From assembly GCF_000381345.1 (NCBI RefSeq), contig NZ_KB906411.1:46982-110981 (forward strand): a DNA stretch of 64,000 nt. The letters are read 5' to 3'. The DNA is from Deinococcus apachensis DSM 19763. Lineage in GTDB: Bacteria > Deinococcota > Deinococci > Deinococcales > Deinococcaceae. The position numbers and the translations under genes are program-made. The notes beneath the pieces are model-generated. The model was not told the origin of the DNA, searched no databases, and worked only from the letters and a program-made list of their open reading frames with translations. This document shows, piece after piece, positions 48,608 through 60,213 of the stretch (position 1 is the stretch's first letter; every line of letters starts with the position of its first letter).

Positions 48608-49454
48608 CTGTGGCCTCCGTCCGTTCCCTGCGCCAAAAGCCCCTTCCTCCCGGGAGAGGTCGGTGTGCCACAGCGCCAGTGTCCATTTCCTGCTTTTCGA
48701 TGGGGATTCCTGCACACCCCAGAACTCTCGTCTCTTGTAGCCTCACACGGGCACATATTCTTAGGCTCCGGTGAGCCTCCATGAGCTTACCATGCAAAAC
48801 AGGCGGTGGTCCGTCATTGTATGGGTTCAGTCTGTTTCAGGTCCCGTGGCTATGTGGAAGGGGTGAGGAACATAGCTCGCCATACAACGACCTCTCCGCC
48901 TAGTTGTCCCCCGTAAGGTAAAGATTGGGCAAAGAAAGAGCTATAGAGGTGAATCTCTCAGAAAGCAATCAGCTTTATGAAAAGGCTGACTACAGCTTTA
49001 TAAAAGCAGCCTCAAGGGGTAGGATCCTGGCTGAACTTCCCCGCCCCCGGAAGGCATTAGCGCGGAGTTAACGCCATCTCCCTCACCATGGCGCCACCTC
49101 TCCAGCTTCCTGGAGCGGCAAGACAGGATCAGCGGGGGCTGAGGCGGGATGCGGCCCGGAGCCCGTGTTTGGCCGGGCGGCGGTCCAACGTCAGGCGGAA
49201 GGTGGGAAACAGAGGATGGGGATGGATGTGGCAGTGAGGAGAAAACCGGTGGGTGGGGACGGCCAGCCCGCTCCCGGCCGTCTGGCGGAGCCCCGGGGGC
49301 GTCCAGCCGGGGGCGGCCAGTCCGGGCCGTTTCTGTGGCGAGGACGTGGGGTCGCAGCTCTCCCGCCCGGCGGCCGGGGGCTTCCCCCCGGAAGGGGTCA
49401 CCCCTGTTCCGGCCAGCAGCCCGTTCGCATCCTCCCCACCCTGCTGGTTCAGCC
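48608..49454. other. Long divergent gene-free region
   Basis: About 850 bases between the SARP-type regulator and the fucose-synthase homologue. The part 48730-49020 is AT-rich. It includes two direct repeats (48970 and 48993), a TATAAA within the second, the small inverted repeat AGAG-gtgaat-CTCT (about 48945-48958), and a GC-rich part (49140-49440) where frames exist but none looks coding. No ribosome site precedes the next ATG. Confidence 0.5.
48970..49006 (+). promoter_or_regulatory. Direct repeat CAGCTTTAT(G)AAAAG, 23-bp period
   Basis: CAGCTTTATGAAAAG starts at 48970 and CAGCTTTATAAAAG at 48993. SARP proteins bind direct heptameric repeats with about 11- or 22-bp periods, so this is a candidate binding site for the adjacent regulator. 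Confidence 0.4.
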
Positions 49455-50405
<951 letters not shown>

Positions 50406-50527
50406 GGCGGCGACGCACAGCAGCGCGTTTATTTTTCTTTAGCGCCCGCCTTCTTAAGTTGACCCCAGCGTTGATCGAGCTCTGTTCGAAGCCTCTATGA
50501 AAGCGCAGCACCACAAGGAGAAATGAG

Positions 50528-51915
50528 ATGCAGGATGCCAAGGCGTTACAGGTAGCGGTGGTCGGAACCGGGTACGTCGGGCTGGGAACGGCGGTCATGC
50601 TGGCCTACCTGGGCCACCACGTCACTGGTGTGGACGTGGACCAGGCCAAGATCGACATGCTCACTCGCGGGGAGCTGCCCATCTACGAGCCGTACCTAGA
50701 CGAGCTGCTGCGCGAGAGTGCGCCGCGGCTGCGCTGGACGACCGATTACGCCAGCGCAATTCCCAACGCCGACGTGATCTTCATCTGCGTGGGCACGCCC
50801 CCGCTGCCCAGTGGTCAGCCTAACCTGGCCTACGTCGCGGAGGCCGCCCAGAGCATTGCCCGGCACCTCAACGGCAAGGTGCAGGTCGTGGTGAACAAGA
50901 GCACCGTGCCCATCGGCACCGGGGACTGGGTGGCGCGCATCCTGGAGGAGAACGCGGTCGACTACCACGCCAACCGCTACCTGGTGGTCAGCAACCCCGA
51001 GTTCCTGCGCGAGGGCACCGCGCTGCACGACAGCCTCTACCCCGACCGCATCGTGCTGGGGAGTGACAGCCCCGAGGCCATCGAGCGGATGGTGGAGCTG
51101 TACGAGCCGTTGCTGAGCCAGGATTTCGCCGAGCCGGTGTCGGTGCCACGCCCCGCGACCTACACCCAGCCCGCCCTGGTCAAGACCAGCCTCAGTAGCG
51201 CGGAGATGATCAAGTACGCGGCGAACGCCTTCCTGGCGCTCAAGATCAGCTTCGCCAACGAGATCGCCGGGCTGTGCGAGCGGGTGGACGCCGACATTCA
51301 GGAGGTCACGCGCGGGATCGGCTACGACCAGCGCATCGGGCCGCACTTCCTGGGCGCCGGGGCGGGCTGGGGCGGGAGCTGCTTCGGCAAGGACACCGCC
51401 GCGCTGATCAGCATCGGCCACGAGTACGGCTATGAGATGCCCATCCTGGCGGCCGCCGTGGAGATCAACCAGCGCCAGCTCGTGATCGCCAAACTCCAGC
51501 AGCACCTGCACCGCCTCAAGGGCAAGCGGGTAGCGGTGCTGGGCATGGCCTTCAAGCCGAACACCGACGACCTGCGCGACGCGCCCGCCCACGATTGCAT
51601 CGCGCGCCTGGTCGAGCTGGGTGCCCAGGTCGTCGCCCACGACCCCATCGCCATGCCGCGCGCCCGTCACGAGTGGCGGCACCTGCGCTACCAGGAGGCG
51701 GAAAGCGCCGAGGCGGCCCTCCGGGGGGCGGACGCGGCGATCCTGATGACCGAGTGGGACGACTACCGGCGGATCGACTGGGAGAGCGCGCTGCGGGGCA
51801 TGCGCCACGCTCTCGTGATCGACACCCGCCGGGTGATCGGCCACTTCGGCGGGGCGGGCACCGTCGAGCAGATCGGCAAGCGCCCGGCCAGCCGCGCCGC
51901 GCCCGAGGTGACCGC

Positions 51916-51919
<4 letters not shown>
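50528..51919 (+). CDS. ugd: UDP-glucose 6-dehydrogenase
   Basis: A 463-residue NAD enzyme oxidising UDP-glucose to UDP-glucuronate. The NAD site [20 protein letters not shown] is at ~9-28. [34 protein letters not shown], the central [18 protein letters not shown], the catalytic Cys in GGSCFGKD and [16 protein letters not shown] are all intact. AAGGAG lies seven bases before the ATG at 50528. It overlaps the decarboxylase gene by four bases (GTGA), so UDP-glucuronate is probably passed straight to UDP-xylose. Confidence 0.95.
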
Positions 51920-52874
<955 letters not shown>

Positions 52875-52878
<4 letters not shown>

Positions 52879-53870
52879 CCGGAGTCGAGCCCCAAGTGAG
52901 CGTGGTTATTCCAACCCGCCACCGCCCTGAGCTGCTGTTGGACCGAGCGGTACGCACGGCGCTCGCCCAGACGCTGCGCGACCTGGAGGTCATTGTCGTG
53001 GTTGACGGCCCCGACCCGGCCACGGTGGAGGCGCTCGCCACTGTCACCGACCCCCGCCTGCGCGTCGTCGCGCTCCCCCGGAATGTAGGGCCCTCTGAGG
53101 CCCGCAATGTCGGTGTGCGTCACGCCCGTGCTCCCTGGGTCGCCCTGCTGGACGACGATGACGAGTGGGCGCCCGCCAAGCTGGAGCGGCAACTGGAGGC
53201 GGCGCGGTGCTCGTCCCTGCGTCACCCCATCGTCGTGTGCCGCTATGACCTCCCTACGGCACAAGGCGCCCGTCAGGAACCCGCCCGCTTTCCGCGCCCG
53301 GACGAGCCGGTCGGCGACTACCTGATGGCGCGCGAGCACTGGTTCAGTCCCAACCTCACCCTGATGAGTACAGTGCTGTTCGCCGAGCGTGCCCTCTTCG
53401 AGAAGATGCCCTTTCGCTCGAGCGTGCCCCGCCACGAGGACTGGGACTGGCTCATTTGGGCCACCTCGGTGCCGGGCGCGGGGGTTGTGGGTGTACCCGA
53501 CGTGCTGGCGACGTACCATTTCCACGAGGTCCGGCCCCACCTGGGAACCTCGGTAAACTGGCGCACCTCGCTGAGCTGGGCCAGTGACCTGCGGTCCCAG
53601 GGGCTGTTGAGTGACCGGGCCTACGTCGGCTTCGTCGTGTTTCATGTCGCGCACTTCGCCGCGCTGGAGGGCAACACCGCCGCTCTGCGTGAGACGGCCC
53701 TCGCGGTGCTGGGGGCACGGCCCCGGCCATTCGAGCTGCTGCGCTTCGCGGCGACCTGGCTGCTGCCGCAGGCACGGCGGCGACAGGGCCGGGAGGCACT
53801 CGAGCGCGTGCTGACGTGGCTGGGCCTGCGCCGGGGCGGGCGCGGCAGGCGTGAACTCAGCCTGAAATGA
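52875..53870 (+). CDS. Glycosyltransferase family 2
   Basis: A 331-residue inverting GT-A enzyme: [20 protein letters not shown] at the N-terminus, [26 protein letters not shown], the metal-binding DDDDE in [11 protein letters not shown] and the acceptor-site [10 protein letters not shown]. The family probably adds a sugar to the lipid-linked repeat unit. Overlaps of four bases with uxs (GTGA) and four with the longest form of the next gene show tight coupling. Donor sugar not predictable; UDP-xylose or UDP-glucuronate is plausible from context. Confidence 0.88.
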
Positions 53871-53881
53871 GGAGGCCCGAG

Positions 53882-55039
53882 ATGCCCCAAGCGAGGCCCC
53901 TGGCCGTAACGTTTGCCGTCTACACCCTGGAGACTGTCGGCGGTGTGGAGCGCGCGACCACCCTGGTCGCCAACGGGCTCGCCGAACGCGGCCATCAGGT
54001 CACCATCTTGACCACCTGGGGCCGGGAGAGCCGTTTCCCGCTGCATCCGGGCGTGCACCTGCACACGCTGCGGCCGACCAAGGGTTCGTTCAAGCGCGAG
54101 TATCTCGGGGACGTGCGGAGGATGCGCGCCTACTTACAGCAGCACACCCCGGACGTCCTCGTCGGCTCGGAAACCAGCATCATGCTGCTGGCCCTGCCCG
54201 CCGCTGCTGGTCTCGGCCTGCCCTGCGTCGCGTGGGAGCACTTTAACTTCAACACGGTCTTCAACCGCCCGCGGGGCGCGCTAAACCGCTGGCGGTTGGC
54301 GCGGCGCCTCACCGGCCGTTGGGCTCGTGCCGCCGTCGTCCTGACCCGCCGCGACGCCGAGCTGTGGCGGTTGGGCCTGCCGGGGCTGCGGGCACGGGTC
54401 GAGGTGATCGCCAACCCGCTGTCGTTTGGCCCCGCGGACACCGGACCCTACAACGTGGACCACAAGGTCGTCCTTGCGGCGGGACGCCTGACTGAGCAGA
54501 AGGGCTTTGACCTGTTGCTAAAAGCGTGGGCGCGCGTCGAGCCCGAGTTCCCGGACTGGACCCTGCGTCTTGTCGGCGGGGACGGGGAGGAGGAGGCCAA
54601 CCTGAAGGCCCAGGCGCTTCACAGCGGACTCCAGCGGGTTAAATTTGTGGGCAAGGTGGCGGACATGAGCGCCGAATACGCGGCGGCGGGCCTGTACTGC
54701 CTCAGCTCACGGTACGAGGGCCTTCCCATGGTGCTGCTGGAATGCCAGGCGCACGGCCTTCCCGTGGTTGCCTTCGACTGCGAAACCGGACCCCGGGAGG
54801 TCATCGAGCCGGATGTGAACGGGGTGCTGGTCCCCCCCGGGGACACCGCTGCCCTCGCGGCCGCCCTGCGGAGTCTGATGGCTGATCCCCAGCGCCGGGC
54901 CAGCCTGAGTGGGCGCAGCCGCAACTTGGCCGCCCGCTTCGGTCCCGGGGAGGTCTTGCCCCGCTGGGAGCACCTGCTCGGGCAGGTGTGCTCCGCGCCG
55001 TCCAACCCCACCATCACCGCTCGGCACAGTTGGCGCTGA
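53882..55039 (+). CDS. Glycosyltransferase family 4
   Basis: A 385-residue GT-B enzyme. The N-terminal VYTLETVGGVERATTLVANGLAERGHQVTIL pattern is split at residues ~13-43; YNVDHKVVLAAGRLTEQKGFD (core of the family's second domain) and GLPMVLLECQAHGLPVVAFD (donor EX7E-like) follow. AGGAGG six bases upstream selects ATG 53882; ATG 53867 in frame overlaps the GT2 stop. It is the last gene of the ugd operon and probably adds another sugar to the repeat unit. Confidence 0.9.
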   Translation: MPQARPLAVTFAVYTLETVGGVERATTLVANGLAERGHQVTILTTWGRESRFPLHPGVHLHTLRPTKGSFKREYLGDVRRMRAYLQQHTPDVLVGSETSIMLLALPAAAGLGLPCVAWEHFNFNTVFNRPRGALNRWRLARRLTGRWARAAVVLTRRDAELWRLGLPGLRARVEVIANPLSFGPADTGPYNVDHKVVLAAGRLTEQKGFDLLLKAWARVEPEFPDWTLRLVGGDGEEEANLKAQALHSGLQRVKFVGKVADMSAEYAAAGLYCLSSRYEGLPMVLLECQAHGLPVVAFDCETGPREVIEPDVNGVLVPPGDTAALAAALRSLMADPQRRASLSGRSRNLAARFGPGEVLPRWEHLLGQVCSAPSNPTITARHSWR

Positions 55040-55571
55040 GCTGCTCCGGCTCCGTCGCTGATGGGAAGGGGGCCTGCTCTAGGGCCTGGGCCAAGCACCG
55101 AACTGAGTTGAACGTTCCGGCCCGCCTTCGCGTAGCGGCAGCCCCGTCGCTCTTTGGCTTCCAGGCGGACGGCCTGGGTGGGCCTCAGGTCCTCCCTAAA
55201 TGGGAGAAGCGGACTCCCCACGGTGCTGAGGACATTATGCCTCCAGGCCACGCTTCTGTACGGCGTGGAATGATGATCACCTGCCAGGTATCGACGTGTT
55301 CCAGCAGACGGCGCGTAGGCTTGCTCAGGAACGGTGCAAGTTTACCTTCGTGTAACGGCCTGGCTTCTACGGTAGGAGCCTATGAAGTGCTTCAGGTGGC
55401 CCAACCCCTCCGGCCCGACCCTATTCTGCTACCCACTGCGGTGCCTATGAAGTGTAGCCCGGGAGCCGGATGTGGTGAGCCTGCGCGGTCGCCTGGTTGG
55501 CGGGCGCCACGGGAGGGGCTGGCCTCAGCCCGGCTGGCGCTTCCGGGTGTTTTGGAAGGAAACTACTCCCG
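55040..55571. other. Gene-free region ahead of the flippase gene
   Basis: About 530 bases. Open frames are present on both strands but show no family pattern. GCCTATGAAGTG occurs twice (55378-55389 and 55443-55454, 65 bp apart). GGAAGGAAACT before 55572 supplies a ribosome site. Confidence 0.4.
55378..55454 (+). repeat. 12-bp direct repeat GCCTATGAAGTG
   Basis: Two exact copies of GCCTATGAAGTG start at 55378 and 55443. TATGAA within each resembles a -10 element, so they may be duplicated promoter or operator pieces ahead of the flippase gene. Confidence 0.4.
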
Positions 55572-57047
55572 ATGACCACCCTGCGCGAGAGGACTATGAA
55601 CGCCTTGAAGTGGAGCTACCTGGGCTTTCTGACGAACCTGCTCCTGCAACCCCTGCTCATGGCCGTGCTGTCGCGCCTGCTGACGCCCGCGGAGTTCGGC
55701 GTCGCGGCCTTTGCATCGACCCTTTCCACCTTTGGCGCGCTGCTCACCGAACTGGGGGTGGGACAGGCCCTGGTGCAGCGGCGCGACCTCACCCACGAGC
55801 ACATTCGGGCTGGGTTCACCTCCTCCGTCCTGCTGGGCGTGACGGTGACGGCGCTGGTCTGGCTGGCCGCGCCGCTGGCGGGGGTCTACGCCCACAATCC
55901 CGCAGTCGTGCCGGTGTTCCGGGGCTTTGCCCTCACCTACGTGGTGGCGGCAGTGGCGGTCGTATCCACGAGCCTGCTGCGCCGTGAGCTGCGGTTCAAG
56001 CCGCTCATGATCGGGGAGGTCTGCGGCTACGTCATTGGCCACGGCATCCTGGGAATTGGGGCGGCCTACCTGGGCTTCGGGGCGATGAGCCTCGTCGTGA
56101 GTGCGGCCGCCACCTGGACGATCCAGCTCGTGGTGAGCTATGCCTTCGCCCGCCATCCCTTCGCGTTCACATTCCGCTGGGCGCCGTACCGCGACCTGTA
56201 CAGCTTCGGTGCCCGCGCCTCGGCCCTGCGGCTGCTGGAGTTCTTCAGCGGGAATATTGCAACGTTCATGCTCACGCGCTTGTTCGACGCGGCCGCAGTG
56301 GGCTTGTACAACCGCGCCTTCGTGATCGCCGGGATGCCGGTCGGGCGCTTGGCCGGGGGCCTGACGAGGGTCCTGGTGCCGTCGTTCAGCGCCATTCAGG
56401 ACGACCCAGTCAAGATGCGCCGGGTGTACAGTTCGAGCCTGCTGGCCATGGCCGTGGTCCTGTTCAGCCTGTCGGCCGGGTTGTTCGTCTGCGCGCCCGA
56501 GATCGTCCGGGTGCTGCTGGGCGACCGCTTCACGGCGGCAGTGCCGCTGGTGCAGGCCTTCGCGGTGTACGTGCCTTTCCCAATCCTCGCCAACGTGGCG
56601 GCCATCGTAGCGGAGGCGACTGCACGGCTGAACATCAAGCTTGTCCTACAAAGTGCTCAACTGCTGTTCCTGATGCTCGGCTTCTGGACGGTGTACCGGC
56701 TGGGGTGGGGCGTGCAGGGCTTTGCCTGGGTGCTGGTGGGGGCTGGGGTGCTGTACAGCGCGGCCTACGCGGTGGTCGCGGCGCGCATCCTGGGTGGGGG
56801 AGGCCGGGACACCGTCCGGGCCTATGGAGTGGGCTTTGCCTGCGGCGCTGCTGTCGGGATCCCCCTCTTCCTGATCATCCAGGCCCTGCGGGCCGCCCAT
56901 GTCGGGGCCTTCGCCCTGTTCGGCCTGGAACTGCTGCTGGGCGGGGTGCTTCTCGCGCTGGTGGTGATCTTCGGCCCGAACACCGAGCTGCGGGGCTACG
57001 CCCTGAAGTTTCTGCGCCCCCTCACCGCCCGTCTGGCGGCCCGCTGA
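55572..57047 (+). CDS. wzx: Oligosaccharide flippase (Wzx, MOP family)
   Basis: A 491-residue inner-membrane protein with about 12-14 hydrophobic segments. The polysaccharide transporter pattern includes ALKWSYLGFLTNLLLQPLLM, SRLLTPAEFGVAAFASTLST, LLTELGVGQALVQRRDLTHE, GLYNRAFVIAGMPVGRLAGG and RVLVPSFSAIQDDP. It is predicted to flip lipid-linked repeat units across the membrane. No Wzy polymerase or WaaL-like ligase is recognised in the window, so the assembly pathway is incomplete here. An upstream frame to 55497 is not hydrophobic. Confidence 0.88.
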   Translation: MTTLRERTMNALKWSYLGFLTNLLLQPLLMAVLSRLLTPAEFGVAAFASTLSTFGALLTELGVGQALVQRRDLTHEHIRAGFTSSVLLGVTVTALVWLAAPLAGVYAHNPAVVPVFRGFALTYVVAAVAVVSTSLLRRELRFKPLMIGEVCGYVIGHGILGIGAAYLGFGAMSLVVSAAATWTIQLVVSYAFARHPFAFTFRWAPYRDLYSFGARASALRLLEFFSGNIATFMLTRLFDAAAVGLYNRAFVIAGMPVGRLAGGLTRVLVPSFSAIQDDPVKMRRVYSSSLLAMAVVLFSLSAGLFVCAPEIVRVLLGDRFTAAVPLVQAFAVYVPFPILANVAAIVAEATARLNIKLVLQSAQLLFLMLGFWTVYRLGWGVQGFAWVLVGAGVLYSAAYAVVAARILGGGGRDTVRAYGVGFACGAAVGIPLFLIIQALRAAHVGAFALFGLELLLGGVLLALVVIFGPNTELRGYALKFLRPLTARLAAR

Positions 57048-57110
57048 CCATGGGTATGGAGTGGGGAATGGCTGGCCATCCGGGGATCACCCCCGAGTCT
57101 GGAGGAAGAC

Positions 57111-57623
57111 ATGAGATTGAAATTTAAATGGCTGGCCGCGTGGCTCCTCCTGGCGGCGATGAGCAGCGCATCGTCGCAGACCTGGACCGTCTACTTCGTG
57201 TTCCGGCTCGCCACGGCGCTTCCCGTGACGCTCCAGGCGACGCCTGAATGTGAGGTGGATCGGGCCGCTTGGGAGGCTGGAACGGCTGCCCCGGAAACAG
57301 GGTCGCCCCTGAGGCTGCTGGAGACGTACAGCTTCGTGAGCGGGCAGAGCCCTGCCGAACTGCAGGGAAACATCGAGGCCTTCGCACAGGACCTCGGCTT
57401 CTCGGGCGCCGACTTGTGGGCGCAGGAGCAGATGACCGGGGACGGGAAACCCGGAGCGGCCGTTCAGACCCAGGAGTTCCAGGGTCCTCAGGCCCCCGGC
57501 TACCACTATGGCCTCCGAATCTACCCGCGGTTGGGGACGAGCGAGGTCAAAAGTGTTCTGTGCATCACTGTCCGTCTGGCCCCTGGTACGGGGGACACCA
57601 GCCCGACTTCTCCCGATAACTGA
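57111..57623 (+). CDS. Small secreted hypothetical protein
   Basis: A 170-residue protein with a typical signal peptide (KFKWLAAWLLLAAMSSASSQ, cleavage near residue 23) behind GGAGGAAGAC. The mature part is acidic, has Cys in TPECEVDRA and in VLCITVRL, and contains two similar-looking FAQDLGFSGADLW and PGYHYGLRIYPRL segments typical of a beta-rich domain. I do not recognise the family. It lies between the flippase and a galactofuranosyltransferase-like gene, so an envelope role is likely. Confidence 0.6.
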   Translation: MRLKFKWLAAWLLLAAMSSASSQTWTVYFVFRLATALPVTLQATPECEVDRAAWEAGTAAPETGSPLRLLETYSFVSGQSPAELQGNIEAFAQDLGFSGADLWAQEQMTGDGKPGAAVQTQEFQGPQAPGYHYGLRIYPRLGTSEVKSVLCITVRLAPGTGDTSPTSPDN

Positions 57624-57674
57624 GCTTCTGGTCCCCTGCGAACCAGATGCCTCCGGTGCGAAAGGATGTTTACC

Positions 57675-58646
57675 ATGAATGATTCCCCCAGTTTGTCCGC
57701 ACGCCGAGCCGAGGCTCAGGCGACCCCCGGCCTCCTGCCCGGACAGGGGACGGAGCCGACCAGCGGGGTGGCCGCTGTCGTCGTGACGTACAACCGTAAG
57801 GAGTTGCTGGTCAAGTGCCTGGACAGCCTGCTGCGGCAGACGGAGCCGCTCGCGCGCATATACGTGATCGACAACGCCTCCACCGATGGAACGTCCGAAG
57901 TGATTCCAGACCATGAGCACGTGACCTACCTGCGGCTGGAGCAGAACTTGGGCGGCGCGTATGGCTTCGCGTACGGGGTGCGTCAGGCGTTGGAGGGCAA
58001 CTACCGCTACGTGTGGGTGATGGACGACGACTGCTTTGCGGAGGATGACGCCCTGGAGCAACTGTTGAGGTGGGACGGTGCCGCCGAGGCGCTGTGCGGC
58101 GCCGTCTTGGCACGGGACGGAAGCTACGATCTTAACCAGCGGCGCAATTTCGATCCCGTCACCTTGGTCGAGACCAAGGTCAACCCCACCTTCTATGCCG
58201 AGCCGTGTGCGCCCATCGACCTGTTCACCTTTGTGGGCGCGCTGATTCGAATGGACGCGGTGCGCCGGGTGGGCCTGCCCGTGGACAACTTCTTCTACAT
58301 GGCTGACGATTCGGAATACGCCCTGCGGCTCAAGGCACATGGCCTGCGAACCTACCTCGTTCCGACCAGCCGCATGTGGCATCACGGGAGCGTCACTAAC
58401 AAGGCGCCGCATGAAAAGTACCACCCGAAAAAACACTACTACAGCATTCGCAATGGTCTCCTGATTCGTCGCCGGTATGGCAAGTCCCGGCCCTGGTTCG
58501 CAATCCGCTTCTGCTCCTTCGCCGTCCGAAGTTTCTTGATTCTCGCCAAGAACGGAAACCTCGACCGAAGCTCGGCCACTCTGACGTTCGAGGCGCTGCG
58601 GGACGCCCTGCTTGGCCGCGCCTACATCAAGGATTTTGGGACGTGA
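57675..58646 (+). CDS. Galactofuranosyltransferase-like GT2
   Basis: A 323-residue GT-A enzyme: VAAVVVTYNRKELLVKCLDS, IDNASTDGT, LEQNLGGAYGFAYGVRQAL and the metal-binding YVWVMDDDCFAEDDALE, with MADDSEYALRLKAHGL as the later D/E region. This pattern fits the GlfT/RfbF type that uses UDP-galactofuranose, and glf is at 34805. AAAGGA before ATG 57675 favours it over ATG 57666. The next gene begins with or just after its stop (GTGA at 58643). Confidence 0.82.
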   Translation: MNDSPSLSARRAEAQATPGLLPGQGTEPTSGVAAVVVTYNRKELLVKCLDSLLRQTEPLARIYVIDNASTDGTSEVIPDHEHVTYLRLEQNLGGAYGFAYGVRQALEGNYRYVWVMDDDCFAEDDALEQLLRWDGAAEALCGAVLARDGSYDLNQRRNFDPVTLVETKVNPTFYAEPCAPIDLFTFVGALIRMDAVRRVGLPVDNFFYMADDSEYALRLKAHGLRTYLVPTSRMWHHGSVTNKAPHEKYHPKKHYYSIRNGLLIRRRYGKSRPWFAIRFCSFAVRSFLILAKNGNLDRSSATLTFEALRDALLGRAYIKDFGT

Positions 58647-58699
58647 GTCGAAACGCCTCATTTACTCTTCTGAAACGGCTCTGCCCGGATACTGCCTCC

Positions 58700-59947
58700 A
58701 TGAAGGTCGTCTCAACCCCTTTCACGATCCCGCGTGTTGGTCTGGTGCTGGTCGCCACCCTCCTGTTGGGAACAAGTGGGCAGCAGAGCCCGGCGGACGT
58801 GTCCTACGACGGCCCCATCGTTATCCGCAAGGGCGGCACCTACAGTGGGAATTGGCGCAGCCTGGATCCCAACACGCCTGCTGTGGACATCGCCACCCGT
58901 GAGCCGGTCATTATCGAGAATTCCGACGTCGAAGGCCGGGGAACCTTGATTCACAGCGCCTTCGACCGGGCCAACGTCACGATTCGCAATACACGGGGCG
59001 TCGCCCTGAACCCGGATCTTCCGGTGAGCGCGAAACGCGCGCCCGGGCGTTTCCTCAACCTGGAGGAATTCGAGAGCGCCGTCGTGGAGAACAACGAGAT
59101 GATCGGCACGTCCGGCATGTACTTCCGCAAGTACCTGGGCGACCCCGAACGGGGCCAGACGATCAAGGTCCTGCGAAACCGGGCACTGAACATCGACGGG
59201 CGGTACAGTGACGGCGAGGACCAGTTCTCCAGCACCGGCTACAGGCTCGTGCAGTTCGTGCAGTTCAATGACATCAAGGACATTCAGGGGGCCGAGGTCG
59301 CTTGGAACGAGGTGATCAACGAACCGGGCAAGAGCCGGGTCGAAGAGGTCATCAATATGTACGGCGCCCGCGGCACCGCGTCGAGCCGCATCTCCATCCA
59401 CGACAACTACATCCAGGGCGCCTACCCGGTGCATCCGGGCACAGACAAGTACGCGGGGGGCGGCCTGATGATGGGTGACGGCGGCTCGAAGACCAAGGAG
59501 GGCGCGGGCGGCTACATCATCGCCTACCGCAACCAGATCGTGAGCACGTCCAACCAGGGTATCGCCATCGCTTCGGGCAACAACATCGAGGTGTTCGAGA
59601 ACCGGGTGATCTCTAGCGGTTACCTGCAGAACGGCACGCCCATCGCCGCCCAGAACGTGGGGATGTATGTGTGGGACACCGCCGGGAACAAGCAGCACGG
59701 GACGTTCTATAACAACCTGATGCGCGACAACCTGGTGGGCTGGGCTCGGCCCCTCAAGTCGCCCACCGCGCAGAACCCCTTGTGGCTCCCGGACTGCGCG
59801 ATCACCGGAACAGGGGAGAGCCGCTGCACCGGCAACCGGGTCCTGCCTGGCCCCATTACTCTTCAGATGGAGCGGCAGGAATACCGGCGCTGGCAGGAGA
59901 AGCTGCGGGACGCTGGGGTAGCGCTCGGCCCCCAGCAGGCGCCCTGA
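58700..59947 (+). CDS. Secreted right-handed beta-helix protein
   Basis: A 415-residue protein with a signal peptide (PRVGLVLVATLLLGTSG near residue 11-27). It is paralogous to the beta-helix part of the lipoprotein at 44209, sharing [34 protein letters not shown] and the tail motif of the form LQMERQEYRRWQEKL-AGV-GP. It lacks the NPCBM domain and lipobox. A GTG at 58643 in the same frame overlaps the GT2 stop, so a longer, coupled N-terminus is possible. A periplasmic lyase, epimerase or structural role is inferred. No catalytic set identified. Confidence 0.75.
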   Translation: MKVVSTPFTIPRVGLVLVATLLLGTSGQQSPADVSYDGPIVIRKGGTYSGNWRSLDPNTPAVDIATREPVIIENSDVEGRGTLIHSAFDRANVTIRNTRGVALNPDLPVSAKRAPGRFLNLEEFESAVVENNEMIGTSGMYFRKYLGDPERGQTIKVLRNRALNIDGRYSDGEDQFSSTGYRLVQFVQFNDIKDIQGAEVAWNEVINEPGKSRVEEVINMYGARGTASSRISIHDNYIQGAYPVHPGTDKYAGGGLMMGDGGSKTKEGAGGYIIAYRNQIVSTSNQGIAIASGNNIEVFENRVISSGYLQNGTPIAAQNVGMYVWDTAGNKQHGTFYNNLMRDNLVGWARPLKSPTAQNPLWLPDCAITGTGESRCTGNRVLPGPITLQMERQEYRRWQEKLRDAGVALGPQQAP

Positions 59948-60213
59948 ACCCCGGGTGAGCCCCAGGTGGAGGGCCAGCCGTCCATCGGCGAACTCTCCAC
60001 TGTCTTTTATTGGTGCTTCTGGGGCCACCCATCCGGGTCCATGCCGGTGGGTCGAGGGTCGTGGCCCTCAATACCGAGTGCTCTGATTCCAGAACGCGCG
60101 GTAGTGTGCCCCGATATTCCGCCGCTGCTAACCGGCATCTCCTGCCTCTCGCTTCGTCCAAGTTCGGGCTCGGATTACCGTCGTTTCATATAAGTTGGAG
60201 TGGGTGTAACTCT
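59948..60213. other. Gap ahead of a low-GC glycosyltransferase
   Basis: About 265 bases with mixed composition that drops in GC toward 60214. TATAAG at about 60189 is a possible -10. GGAG lies some 14 bases before the ATG, which is far. No gene is supported. Confidence 0.35.

Noticed and set aside
49149..49454. N-terminal extension of the fucose-synthase homologue
   Set aside because: The extra ~100 codons are Gly/Pro/Arg-rich and unlike any SDR. The fold starts normally at 49455.
54988..55575. A 195-codon frame between GT4 and Wzx
   Set aside because: No signal peptide, family motif or ribosome site. The composition looks like translated intergenic DNA.
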